DNA from: Sediminibacterium ginsengisoli
Lineage (GTDB): Bacteria > Bacteroidota > Bacteroidia > Chitinophagales > Chitinophagaceae
Length of the DNA stretch: 55,937 nt
Assembly: GCA_945865545.1 (NCBI GenBank)
Contig: CAMBEQ010000014.1
Location: 1 to 55,937 of the forward strand
Direction of reading: 5' to 3'
Position 1 is the first letter of the stretch, and each line of letters opens with the position of its first letter. Below the pieces are notes generated by a model, which worked only from the letters and a program-made list of their open reading frames with translations, was not told the origin of the DNA and searched no databases. Both the position numbers and the translations under genes were made by a program. Below are positions 47,325-55,937 of the stretch, piece by piece.

Positions 47325-48851
47325 ATGTTACTGAAAAAAATACCTTTTGAGATTTATATTATTATAATTACATTTTTTTTACTTTCAAGCTACACATTTA
47401 ACTCTAAACTAGACTTAAATGGAGATAATGCTAATTATTATATTTACGCAAAATCCCTAGCTTCAGGTCATGGTTATTCAGACTTATCTTCTCCCGGAAA
47501 TCCTGCAACTGCAAATTTTCCTCCAGGTTATTCTATATTAATGGCTCCTCTTTTTTGGTTTACTGAAAGTATAATAGTACAAAATTATTTAGGAGAAATA
47601 TTTTTACTAGGAAGTCTTATTTTATTCTATTTATTTGTAGTTAAAAATTGCAATAATAAAGGCTTTGCCTTTTTTATTGCTTCCGTAATTTTAATGAACT
47701 TTTTTATTTTACAATTCGCAACTATGATGATGAGCGAATTACCATTTATATTTTTTACAATTGCTACTATAATTTTATTACAAAAAAATGAAACACAGGA
47801 TAATAATAATAAATTGATATTTTTTGTTTTTATATTTCTGGCTATTTTTACTTACCATATTAGAACGCAAGGAATTGTTTTACTAGGCTCTATATTAATC
47901 CACTATCTTTTTGCTAAAAAATGGAAAAAATTATTATTTAGTATTGTAGGTTTTGTAATTGGTATCTTACCGTGGATTATTCGTAATAATTTATTAAAAT
48001 TACAATCTAACAGATACCTAAGTCAATTGATGCTCGTTGATCAACTTAATCCTGAAAAAGGAAATTTATCATTTACTGAAATATTTTCTAGATTTTCATT
48101 GCAATCATGGAATGTAATATCAAAAGAATTACCAAGAACATTTTACTCTTTTTTAATAAAAGATTATGCATTTAATATTTTTTATCCAATTTTAGGTTTT
48201 TTAATATTTATAATTATAATCTATGGGGCATGGAACTTTATAAAACTTAGATGGTTTTTGTTAAGCTTTATATTAGGTAATTTTTTTATTATTGGCATTT
48301 GGAGTGGAAAAGGATTTGAAAATAGATACTTAATATGCATATTACCAATACTACTATTTTGCTTTTACTTTGGTATAACATCAATCATTAAAGCAATATT
48401 TAAATTTGAAATAAAACAGTATTATGTATGGATGATCGCTTCACTTTTTATGCTATTGATTCAATTTAAAGAATTCAAATTTTTAAACGAATTTAACACA
48501 GAAGAATACCCAGAAGCATACGCCAATCTTATCAATGTTGCAGAATGGACAAAAGTAAATTTACCGGACAGTGTAATTGTTTCAGTTAGAAAACCATCAC
48601 TTTTTTACTTGTTTTCAAATAGAAAATCAATGAATTATTTGTATTCATCAGATCCTGATAAAGTAATAGCCAACATGGTAGAAAACAAGATTGACTATGT
48701 TGTGATAGATGCCTTAGAATACTCCACTACTAATGAATTTCTAATTCCTGCTATTAGTAAGCACATCAATCAATTCCAACAAGTTTACATTACAGGGAAG
48801 CCCGAATTTTATTTACTAAAATTTAATAAAAATGAAGAAGTAAAGAAATAA
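47325..48851 (+). CDS. GT39/ArnT-like membrane glycosyltransferase
   Basis: A 508-aa polytopic membrane protein. An N-terminal transmembrane helix is followed by a periplasmic loop, DLNGDNANYYIYAKSL, with the acidic residues typical of GT-C enzymes, and PPGYSILMAPLFW. About ten hydrophobic segments follow, and the last 120 residues form a soluble domain (EWTKVNLPDSVIVSVR, KIDYVVIDALEYS). This is the plan of lipid-linked-sugar-dependent transferases such as PMT and ArnT. Acceptor unknown. The gene is AT-rich like the next one and its stop abuts that of the convergent gene with no gap. Start ATG at 47325. Confidence 0.72.
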   Translation: MLLKKIPFEIYIIIITFFLLSSYTFNSKLDLNGDNANYYIYAKSLASGHGYSDLSSPGNPATANFPPGYSILMAPLFWFTESIIVQNYLGEIFLLGSLILFYLFVVKNCNNKGFAFFIASVILMNFFILQFATMMMSELPFIFFTIATIILLQKNETQDNNNKLIFFVFIFLAIFTYHIRTQGIVLLGSILIHYLFAKKWKKLLFSIVGFVIGILPWIIRNNLLKLQSNRYLSQLMLVDQLNPEKGNLSFTEIFSRFSLQSWNVISKELPRTFYSFLIKDYAFNIFYPILGFLIFIIIIYGAWNFIKLRWFLLSFILGNFFIIGIWSGKGFENRYLICILPILLFCFYFGITSIIKAIFKFEIKQYYVWMIASLFMLLIQFKEFKFLNEFNTEEYPEAYANLINVAEWTKVNLPDSVIVSVRKPSLFYLFSNRKSMNYLYSSDPDKVIANMVENKIDYVVIDALEYSTTNEFLIPAISKHINQFQQVYITGKPEFYLLKFNKNEEVKK

Positions 48852-50522
48852 TTATTTACTTCCATATACATATATAAATAAACCGTTTGAACCATTTTTT
48901 GATAATTTATAATGACAAATTTCAGTAGTACTTTTTTGCTCTTTTTTATATAGTAATTTAAATTTTGAAAAATCTATATTTGTTGCGAAAAAATCATTCG
49001 AAATTACACTCGAATCAACTTCTCGATGTGATATCACTAATAAATTATTAGAATCCGATTTAGATATATTCTTATAGAAATGAAGGCTAGATCTATTTTT
49101 ATTGAACTCGTGTTCATAGGTATTTTTAATAGAATTCATAAATAAAAGATTCCATGTCCAATTGATAGAATAAATATTTGAAACTTTATATTTTAAAGTT
49201 AAGTCAGCTATTTCAACAGCATTAAATTTATCGATTCTAGAGTTAGTGATTGCTTGGGACTGGAAAAGAAAAATAATAAATACTAAGGAACAAAATATTA
49301 AAATAATTGAATTATAAAATATTATACCTTTATTTTTTATACACTTTATCATTGATAAAAAGCCTTCTGGAACAATTAGTGAAATATAACTTAAATAAAT
49401 TAAGGAGTGCCTTGTAGGACTTAGTGTTAGTTTATTAATTATAATTAAAAACATAAAAAAAATGGTCGATAAAGCCGTAAAATAAATAAAAAATCTTTTT
49501 ATTTTTGAAGTTGATTTAACCATTGATATTATTCCAAAAATTAGACATAATGAATAAAATAATAAAAATATTTTATTCATTACCAATGAATCATTACCAA
49601 AACTAGTTAATGAATTAAAGGTTATTACTGCATTCGAAGTAAAGAAATGAAAGGCGTATTTAAAAGATTCTAAAAAATCTAAACCATTCGTAATAAAAAA
49701 GAATTGATTGTTAGGGCCAGCATTTAATGCATGTGATGCTATTCCTTCATTAGACTTTGCCTTAAGTATAAAAAAATATAAAAAAGTAATAACGATAACT
49801 GATGGGCAAATTATTAAAAATAGCTTTTTAATACTAGTCAAAAATGTTTTTATATTATCAAGAATTAGTAATAAAAAAATAACAGGTATAATAAAAATTA
49901 TCTGATATTGTGTTAATGCTAAAATCGAAAAAAATATACCATATAAAAGCGCACTACTTAACTTAAATTGATCGAATTTAACTAATAAATTAAAAAATAA
50001 TAAAAAGCAAACTAAACACGAAAATATAACAATAGCATAAGTTTCCGCCTGAACACTATAAATTATAAACTCCCACGAAAAACTAAGTAAAGTGAGTCCT
50101 ATAAGAAAGGTATAATATTCACTCTTAAAATGTTTTTTAAAAATTAAATAAAGTATTAAAAACGAAAATATTGCCAATAAAAAGGATGGAATTCTTGACC
50201 AAAATAAACTCTCTTTATAGTCTTGATTATTATTAATAAGAAAATAAGTAATAAAGAATTGAAGGGGGGCGTAAGTGGAAGTATAGGCTACATAGCCTAC
50301 ATAAATAAATGGTTTGACTACTTTACCTAAATACTCATTATTACTAACATTAAATTTTGTTGATATTTTATCTAATTTACCCTTATCTGAATAAAGTAAT
50401 TGATAAATTTGACTTGGAATTAAATCATCAACATGTGAAAAATGTTTATCTAATAGATTAAATCTTATAGAAACCGCAGATATTAAAATTATAAATAGTA
50501 ATAACCCGTATATTTTTCTCAT
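48852..50522 (-). CDS. Polytopic membrane protein, GT-C glycosyltransferase-like
   Basis: A 556-aa membrane protein with about ten to twelve hydrophobic segments and a C-terminal soluble portion. The first periplasmic loop has KHFSHVDDLIPSQI, in which HVDD is reminiscent of the acidic catalytic motif of GT39/GT83 dolichol- or undecaprenyl-sugar-dependent transferases. TSTYAPLQFFITYFL follows as in such enzymes. No close family is recognised and specificity is unknown. It is very AT-rich. Its stop abuts the stop of the convergent membrane gene; on its upstream side lies the sulfatase operon, 64 bp away. Confidence 0.6.
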   Translation of the reverse strand: MRKIYGLLLFIILISAVSIRFNLLDKHFSHVDDLIPSQIYQLLYSDKGKLDKISTKFNVSNNEYLGKVVKPFIYVGYVAYTSTYAPLQFFITYFLINNNQDYKESLFWSRIPSFLLAIFSFLILYLIFKKHFKSEYYTFLIGLTLLSFSWEFIIYSVQAETYAIVIFSCLVCFLLFFNLLVKFDQFKLSSALLYGIFFSILALTQYQIIFIIPVIFLLLILDNIKTFLTSIKKLFLIICPSVIVITFLYFFILKAKSNEGIASHALNAGPNNQFFFITNGLDFLESFKYAFHFFTSNAVITFNSLTSFGNDSLVMNKIFLLFYSLCLIFGIISMVKSTSKIKRFFIYFTALSTIFFMFLIIINKLTLSPTRHSLIYLSYISLIVPEGFLSMIKCIKNKGIIFYNSIILIFCSLVFIIFLFQSQAITNSRIDKFNAVEIADLTLKYKVSNIYSINWTWNLLFMNSIKNTYEHEFNKNRSSLHFYKNISKSDSNNLLVISHREVDSSVISNDFFATNIDFSKFKLLYKKEQKSTTEICHYKLSKNGSNGLFIYVYGSK

Positions 50523-50586
50523 TTATATATTTTATTATTAAAAATAATGAATATAATTAATAAACGTAATGTTTTAATTATTTGGA

Positions 50587-52131
50587 TCATTTCCTAGTCC
50601 GAATATCTCCCTTAGATTTTTCTATTAAGGAGGCTAATTGTTTTACAATAATAGGATACTTTTTTGCTAAATTATATCGTTCACCGATATCATTCTTTAG
50701 ATTATATAATTGCGGTTTAGCATCATTCCCGGTTTCTATATTTGTTTCTTTATTATAAGCATTCATGTTATTGGGTACAATATATTTCCAGTCTCCTTTA
50801 GTAATAGCCAAGCCACCCGATTGCTCAATTACATAATCCCTCCCCTTTTTATCTTTTCCCAATAAAGTATTTAATAAATTATAACTATCAGGTGCATCAG
50901 TTTCATTCAATGTTTGTCCTGTTAGTGCATTGAGTGATGCAAATAAATCTATTTGACTAATTAAGGCATCTGTTTTTTCACCCGCCTTTATATTTCCAGG
51001 CCACTTTATTATCAATGGCACTCTGGTTCCCGCTTCAAAAATACTGTACTTCCCTCCACGTAATACGCCTGCAGGCTTATGTTCACCCAGCTCTTCAACA
51101 GACCTATCAAAATATCCATCATTGACCACTGGGCCATTGTCGCTACTGACAATGATCATGGTATTATTAGTTAGGTGTAAGCTGTCCAAGGCATGCACAA
51201 TTCTTCCTACTGTGTAATCCAATTGTAAAATAGCATCCCCTCTTAATCCCATTCCGCTTTTACCCCTAAATCTACTTTCGGGATAACGTGGCACGTGGAT
51301 ATCTCCCGTTGCAAAATAAACAAAGAAAGGTTCAGCTGCACTTCTGCCCATAAATTGAATGGCTTTGTCTGTAATAGTGGCAGCAATATCCTCATCCTTC
51401 CAATAAGCACTATGCCCTCCACTCATCCAACCAATTCTGCTAATACTATCTACAATCGTTTGATTGTGTCCTTGCGTTGGATCTGGCTTGTATCGAAGCA
51501 TTTCAGGATTTTCTTTTCCTGTTGGGTCATCGCCTACTTTATTTTGATAACTAACAGTAATAGGATCTTTACTATCTAGGTTCACTACCTTTTGATTTTC
51601 TAGATATACACAGGGTACTCTGTCCAGCGTAGCTGGCATAATGAATGAATATTCAAACCCAAGTTGTTTTGGCCCCGGATTGATCTCCTTGTTCCAATCA
51701 ATCCCTTCCTTTGTTCCCAATCCTAAATGCCACTTTCCAATAACTGCTGTTGTATACCCTGCCGTTTGTAAAGCAGAAGCCATGTTTCCTTTATCCATTG
51801 GAATAATCAATGAAGCATCTCCTGGCGCTATGCCTGTTCCATTTTGACGCCAAGGATATCTTCCTGTAAGTAAGCCAAACCTGGATGGAGTGCAGGTGGC
51901 TGAAGTAGAATGCGCATTGGAAAACAAAAGCCCTTCTTTAGCAATAAGATCAATATTTGGAGTTTGTATTTTTTTCATGCCATAACAACTCAAATCTCCA
52001 TAGCCCAAATCATCGGCATAGATGATTACGATATTGGGTTTTACGCTTGATGTACTTTCATGTTTACTTTGTGTTGAAGCCTGCGTAAAGATCAAACTAA
52101 ATAACAAAATATTGAAACCATTTTTTTTCAT
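50587..52131 (-). CDS. Type I sulfatase (exported)
   Basis: A 514-aa sulfatase with a signal peptide (residues 1-20, ending FTQAS-TQS). The metal-binding start IIYADDLGYGDLSCYG and the formylglycine site Cys80-TPSR in SATCTPSRFGLLTG are intact, so it needs a maturase. Further signatures are AVIGKWHLG and MIIVSSDNGPV. It should hydrolyse sulfate esters of a carbohydrate in the periplasm. A maturase gene is not in the window. It lies 10 bp after the second sulfatase gene on the same strand and is the last gene of the DUF1080-oxidoreductase-sulfatase operon. Confidence 0.93.
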   Translation of the reverse strand: MKKNGFNILLFSLIFTQASTQSKHESTSSVKPNIVIIYADDLGYGDLSCYGMKKIQTPNIDLIAKEGLLFSNAHSTSATCTPSRFGLLTGRYPWRQNGTGIAPGDASLIIPMDKGNMASALQTAGYTTAVIGKWHLGLGTKEGIDWNKEINPGPKQLGFEYSFIMPATLDRVPCVYLENQKVVNLDSKDPITVSYQNKVGDDPTGKENPEMLRYKPDPTQGHNQTIVDSISRIGWMSGGHSAYWKDEDIAATITDKAIQFMGRSAAEPFFVYFATGDIHVPRYPESRFRGKSGMGLRGDAILQLDYTVGRIVHALDSLHLTNNTMIIVSSDNGPVVNDGYFDRSVEELGEHKPAGVLRGGKYSIFEAGTRVPLIIKWPGNIKAGEKTDALISQIDLFASLNALTGQTLNETDAPDSYNLLNTLLGKDKKGRDYVIEQSGGLAITKGDWKYIVPNNMNAYNKETNIETGNDAKPQLYNLKNDIGERYNLAKKYPIIVKQLASLIEKSKGDIRTRK

Positions 52132-52141
52132 TCTACTTTAT

Positions 52142-53686
52142 TTAAAATAATTCATCAGGCAAGGGTACTTTTTTATTGGTGGCTCTAAAATAAGGCATGG
52201 GTGTATTCCATCTTCTCAATTGATTGGAAAGAATATTGGATAGCTGCTTTACTTTTTGAGGATACGCATTTGAAATATCTTGTTGTTCTCCAATATCCTC
52301 CACAAGATTGTATAATTCTTTTTTGCCTGTTCGCATACTATAAATCATCTTCCATTGACCTTTTCTGATAGCACTATAATAATTAATACCTGGTCCATCT
52401 TTAGAAATCCATTTATTAGGCATATGCCATATGAGTTCCCTAGTCGTATCTGAATATTTTTCATTTTTTAAACTAGGCATGAAACTTTTACCATCAATTG
52501 TTTGTACCGTTTTATAATTTTTCACTTTTGCCATTTCTAGTATGGTTGGGAAAAAATCTTCTGCAATAACATATTGATTGGCTATTGATTTTGGTTTAAC
52601 CACCCCCGGCCATTTTACGATCATAGGTTCGCGTATACCCCCTTCATATACCGATCCTTTCCCAGCTTTTAATGGTAGGTTCTGTGTTTGCGCTACCCCT
52701 CTTCTTGGTGGAACCAAGCCTAAGCCTCCATTATCACTCATGAAAATGATGATTGTATTTTGATCTACCTTTTTTTGTTTCAAATAATCCATCAAGTCTC
52801 CCAAACTTTTATCCATCCCTTCTATCAATGCGGCATATTTAGCTTCTGTAGAATCCATACCTGCATCATAATATTTTTGTACAAATCTTTTATCAGCCAT
52901 AATAGGCACATGAATTGCATAATGCGCCATACTAAGAAAAAAAGGCTGTTTGTTTTCGATGGGTGTCTCCAATGCATTAAGCGCTTCCTTAGTTAATGCT
53001 TCTGTTAAAAAAGTAGCTGACCCAAAATAGGACTCTAAATCAGGAACCGCTTGAGGCTGAGTCTTCCCTGTGATATTTCCATAATTATCTTCGCCTAAAT
53101 AACTTTGTGGGTGCCCCCCTGCATGACCTGCAACATTTACTATGAAACCCAAATTTTTTGGATCTGTACCAGGGGTTCCCATCGATGCCCAATGTGCCTT
53201 TCCTACATGAATTGTGAAGTAGCCATCTTTCTTTAATAAAGATGGGAAGGTCGTAGCATACATTGTTTTTTCAATACCCGGCACTGGACTTAATCCATTC
53301 AAGTTCCATTCGGCTGGAGACATTTGATCATCAAGTTCATCTGTATTATTATTTTTATTGGGTGAAGTCCAGCTTGAAATGCCATGATGCGTTACATTCA
53401 TTCCACTCATAAAACTTGTTCGAGTAGGTGTACACACAGGTGTTGCATAAGCATTGGTGAACTTCATTCCTTCGTCTGCCAACCTTTGCATATTGGGCGT
53501 ATGGTATATTTTATTGAAAGGCGTAACCTGATTCCAAAAAGGGACTGAACAATCCTGCCATCCCATATCATCTACCAAGAACAAAACAATATTGGGTTTT
53601 GCTGAATGAAGTAGTTGATTGCTTTGTGAAAATGCATATATACTAGTAAGACTACAAAAAATAATAACTAAAGCCGTTTTTTTCAT
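52142..53686 (-). CDS. Type I sulfatase (exported), second copy
   Basis: A 514-aa sulfatase, not closely similar to its neighbour. The ATG at 53686 is chosen because it starts a typical signal peptide (MKKTALVIIFCSLTSIYAFS); an ATG-like frame from 53776 lies inside the previous gene. The metal site is FLVDDMGWQDCSVPFW, the formylglycine site Cys85-TPTR in ATPVCTPTRTSFMSG, and FTIHVGKAHW and FMSDNGGLG follow. GKAHW in place of GKWHLG is unusual for the family. Its start is 1 bp beyond the stop of the Gfo/Idh/MocA gene, so translation is coupled. Two sulfatases may remove sulfate from two different positions. Confidence 0.92.
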   Translation of the reverse strand: MKKTALVIIFCSLTSIYAFSQSNQLLHSAKPNIVLFLVDDMGWQDCSVPFWNQVTPFNKIYHTPNMQRLADEGMKFTNAYATPVCTPTRTSFMSGMNVTHHGISSWTSPNKNNNTDELDDQMSPAEWNLNGLSPVPGIEKTMYATTFPSLLKKDGYFTIHVGKAHWASMGTPGTDPKNLGFIVNVAGHAGGHPQSYLGEDNYGNITGKTQPQAVPDLESYFGSATFLTEALTKEALNALETPIENKQPFFLSMAHYAIHVPIMADKRFVQKYYDAGMDSTEAKYAALIEGMDKSLGDLMDYLKQKKVDQNTIIIFMSDNGGLGLVPPRRGVAQTQNLPLKAGKGSVYEGGIREPMIVKWPGVVKPKSIANQYVIAEDFFPTILEMAKVKNYKTVQTIDGKSFMPSLKNEKYSDTTRELIWHMPNKWISKDGPGINYYSAIRKGQWKMIYSMRTGKKELYNLVEDIGEQQDISNAYPQKVKQLSNILSNQLRRWNTPMPYFRATNKKVPLPDELF

Positions 53687-53687
53687 A

Positions 53688-55010
53688 CTAAATTTTAATA
53701 GCCCACTCATTGTATAATTTTCTGCCAAGTAGTGCATTGGCTTCCGCATCATTAATGAATTGCTCTTTATTCGCATCCCATTGTAATGGACGTTTTAATT
53801 GATACCCAATATTGCCGATATTACACATACTTGCAGTTCGATGACCAATTTCAACATCACAAATAGGCTTGGTTCTATCTCTCATGGCTTGTAAAAAATC
53901 CTTGTAATGATTTTCACTTTTATAAACATGCTTTTCATTTGGTCCAATTATTTTATCCTTTAAACTTACGGGGGTGGTTTCTACTTTGCCTCTTTGAACT
54001 TTTATGACCCCTTCAGTTCCTTGAAATAGAATGGCATTGCTCCACTCCCATGGCTCATGAGTAACCAATGTTCCATTGGGATATTGATACGTTAAATAGG
54101 TATGGTCCTTATCGGGACCAAATACTTGCAAAGGCCCGGAATGATCCATGTCCAAAGCCCATTGAACAATATCAAACATATGTGCCCCCCAATCGGTTAC
54201 TTTTCCTCCACCAAATTCCGAATACATTCTCCAATTGGGAAAAACATCTTTAGTTATGGGAGGGGCTAATTCCGAATTAAAATGAGTAAACGAATTTGGG
54301 CCTAACCACTTTAACCAATCCAATCCTTCAGGAATAGTTTCTTCTGGCAAATTAAAAGGTGTTGGCGGAGGCCCCACATTTACTTTCACCAATTTAACTT
54401 CTCCAATATATCCGTTTCGAATTAATTCCGTTACTTGTCTAAACTCATTCCAAGAACGTTGCATACTTCCCGTTTGAAAGACGCGATTATTATTACGAGT
54501 TGCATTCACCATCGCACGCCCCTCTTTTACCGTTAAGGACAATGGCTTTTCGCAATAAATATCTTTGCCCGCTTCCGCAGCCCTTACGGCCATGGCTGCA
54601 TGCCAATGATCAGGTGAAGCAATCACTACAGCATCAATATTTTTTAAAGCCAATAACTCTCTAAAATCATTGTATATAGGTATATCTGAATAAGTTCCTG
54701 CAGTAGTATTTTTTTGATAAAATTCTTTTATGCTATCAATAGTTAATTGTGCTTTCCCTTGATAAACCTCACTAATGGCATTGATTTTGATTTCCCCCGT
54801 TTTTAAAAAGAAATTAGTCAAAGAACGACCTTGTTTTCCGGTACCAATAAATCCCAATTGTATAAGATCACTAGGCGCCTTCATTTTTAAACCGTTCAGG
54901 GTTTTACCACCTACTACAAATCGAGGTAAAATCATAATTCCTGCAAAAGCTTTTGCTGTTTGACCGACAAATTGTCGACGACTTACAGAGGATTGATTAT
55001 TTTTTTTCAT
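53688..55010 (-). CDS. Gfo/Idh/MocA family oxidoreductase, Tat-exported
   Basis: A 440-aa oxidoreductase. The N terminus VSRRQFVGQTAKAFAG is a Tat signal, so the folded, cofactor-loaded protein is exported. The Rossmann motif is LGFIGTGKQGRSL, EKPLSLTVKEG holds the catalytic EKP, and GGGKVTDWGAHMFDIVQWAL is the second-domain signature of the group found beside DUF1080 proteins. Probable reaction: oxidation of a sugar hydroxyl, possibly to a 3-keto-sugar, as established for some family members. It sits between the DUF1080 gene (76 bp upstream) and the two sulfatases. Confidence 0.88.
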   Translation of the reverse strand: MKKNNQSSVSRRQFVGQTAKAFAGIMILPRFVVGGKTLNGLKMKAPSDLIQLGFIGTGKQGRSLTNFFLKTGEIKINAISEVYQGKAQLTIDSIKEFYQKNTTAGTYSDIPIYNDFRELLALKNIDAVVIASPDHWHAAMAVRAAEAGKDIYCEKPLSLTVKEGRAMVNATRNNNRVFQTGSMQRSWNEFRQVTELIRNGYIGEVKLVKVNVGPPPTPFNLPEETIPEGLDWLKWLGPNSFTHFNSELAPPITKDVFPNWRMYSEFGGGKVTDWGAHMFDIVQWALDMDHSGPLQVFGPDKDHTYLTYQYPNGTLVTHEPWEWSNAILFQGTEGVIKVQRGKVETTPVSLKDKIIGPNEKHVYKSENHYKDFLQAMRDRTKPICDVEIGHRTASMCNIGNIGYQLKRPLQWDANKEQFINDAEANALLGRKLYNEWAIKI

Positions 55011-55086
55011 TGAAATTCTATTATAATTAATTAAAAGAGAAAAGATTGGCTAATTTATGATGACACTCTATCCTACTAAATAATAT

Positions 55087-55935
55087 TTATTGAGGTAAAG
55101 ATTTTATGGTTTGTAATTTAATGTCTTTATAAAAAACCTCCGCTCCTTCTGATTGCAATTGCAATTGACCTTTATTTAAAACGCTTAATTCCCCATTCTC
55201 CCATTGTTGGGAATTTTTCAAACGCATAACAACATGTCCATTGACCATATGTATACTTTCATTTCCAAAACAGTATAAGTCCAGCACATTCCATTCGCCA
55301 GTTGGTTTTTCATAATCACCCGCTTTTTTACAATGCCTGCCCTCTTTGGTATGTTCACCAAAGACAATTTCTGGCGCATTAGGATCATAGGTATAAGTAG
55401 AGTCGCTTTTCCTTGATGCAGGAACTGTTTCATACCCTCCAGCTACTCCCCAATAATCACCACAATTCCCTTCTTCAATCTGAAATTCTTGCGAACGTTT
55501 CCAAAAGCCATAATCTGCACCATCTTTTCCAACACAATGATACAGCAAGCCGCTATCCATTTTTTTCCCTTTCTTATTAGCCCATTGTAGTTTACCCCAT
55601 TTAAATTTTAATTGTAGATGATAATTACTAAATGTTTCCTTTGAAGTTAATGCTCCAAAATTTTCACCAGATACACGAATCACTTTATCTCCATTATCTA
55701 TACTTACTATTGAAAAAACTTTATTAGGGTCATTATTAAGGCCGATGGGATTCCCTGAAAATCTATTTTTTACATAATCAAATTCTGGGCCTATATAAGT
55801 TTCCCAACTACTCAGGTCTTTCCCATCGAAAAGAGGAACCCAGCTAGCAGGAGAATCAATTTTTTCTGCACCAAAAAAAGTGGAAATAAGAAGAATTAGT
55901 AATAACTTTTTAAAAATAGACTTAGCAGAATTCAT
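55087..55935 (-). CDS. DUF1080 protein, 3-keto-disaccharide hydrolase-like
   Basis: A 282-aa exported protein with a signal peptide (LLLILLISTFFGAEK, residues about 11-25). WVPLFDGKDLSSWE, LQLKFKWG and DSGLLYHCVGKDG are the DUF1080 beta-jelly-roll signatures, and the end QLQLQSEGAEVFYKDIKL is typical. DUF1080 enzymes have been described as 3-keto-glycoside hydrolases, acting after an oxidoreductase has made the C3 ketone. The Tat-exported Gfo/Idh/MocA gene just downstream fits that. The gene is complete: its ATG is at 55935, two bases from the right edge. Upstream operon members may lie beyond the window. Confidence 0.88.
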   Translation of the reverse strand: MNSAKSIFKKLLLILLISTFFGAEKIDSPASWVPLFDGKDLSSWETYIGPEFDYVKNRFSGNPIGLNNDPNKVFSIVSIDNGDKVIRVSGENFGALTSKETFSNYHLQLKFKWGKLQWANKKGKKMDSGLLYHCVGKDGADYGFWKRSQEFQIEEGNCGDYWGVAGGYETVPASRKSDSTYTYDPNAPEIVFGEHTKEGRHCKKAGDYEKPTGEWNVLDLYCFGNESIHMVNGHVVMRLKNSQQWENGELSVLNKGQLQLQSEGAEVFYKDIKLQTIKSLPQ

Positions 55936-55937
55936 AA

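Noticed and set aside
53687..53776. N-terminal extension of the second sulfatase
   Set aside because: It would lie inside the preceding oxidoreductase gene and hide the signal peptide that begins at 53686.

Overview
The window is one contiguous stretch of chromosome from a low-GC member of the Bacteroidota, most likely family Chitinophagaceae or a close relative. This is inferred from gene content and signals, since no 16S is present. Supporting signs are TAnnTTTG -7 elements (best at the tRNA-Lys gene, with a TTTG -33 box at 19 bp), futalosine-type menaquinone genes, a BshC bacillithiol enzyme, a DUF2452 protein, Tat-type Gfo/Idh/MocA oxidoreductases, paired CxPxR sulfatases and a DUF1080 protein. 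There are no rRNA genes, CRISPR arrays, transposases or integrases.

Region 1 (1-10608) is a surface-polysaccharide locus. Three family 2 glycosyltransferases, an FkbM methyltransferase, a GDP-mannose-dehydratase-like SDR and a NovU/TylCIII-like sugar methyltransferase are followed, after a 339-bp divergent AT-rich spacer, by a Wzx-type flippase, two tandem NAD-dependent sugar epimerases and a DPM1-like glycosyltransferase. Together they would build, modify and export a glycan. The first 5.7 kb is visibly more AT-rich than the housekeeping genes to its right.

Region 2 (10704-29216) is mostly housekeeping: mqnA, purB, a DEDDh exonuclease, valS, a GNAT enzyme, an Lrp-type regulator divergent from ahcY, an Omp85-like protein, a DUF2452 protein, a UbiD-type decarboxylase (probably menaquinone), pdxJ, a secreted GH29 fucosidase, purE and bshC. 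It contains one oddity: an ORF6N-domain protein gene whose upstream spacer holds two near-identical palindromes built on the same 17-bp core.

Region 3 (29216-35454) holds the four enzymes needed to convert trans-4-hydroxy-L-proline to 2-oxoglutarate (FAD oxidoreductase, 4-hydroxyproline 2-epimerase, ketoglutarate-semialdehyde dehydrogenase, DHDPS-fold deaminase). An alkylglycerol-monooxygenase-like membrane enzyme sits between them on the other strand.

Region 4 (35547-43286) has rimO, prfC, lpdA, a SAM hydroxide adenosyltransferase-like gene, an SDR, a tRNA-Lys(UUU) with clear promoter and terminator, a DinB-like protein and an outer-membrane-barrel-like protein.

Region 5 (43414-55935) is accessory glycan metabolism. 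It has a lipoprotein GH10 xylanase with a Gfo/Idh/MocA oxidoreductase, a UDP-galactopyranose-mutase-like flavoprotein, two convergent GT39-like membrane proteins, and a tight operon of DUF1080 protein, Tat-exported Gfo/Idh/MocA oxidoreductase and two sulfatases. The operon fits oxidative (3-keto) and desulfating attack on a glycoside.

The best candidates for something undescribed are the ORF6N gene with its covarying palindromes and the DUF1080/oxidoreductase/double-sulfatase operon. All functions are read from motifs and family resemblance; no database search was run.
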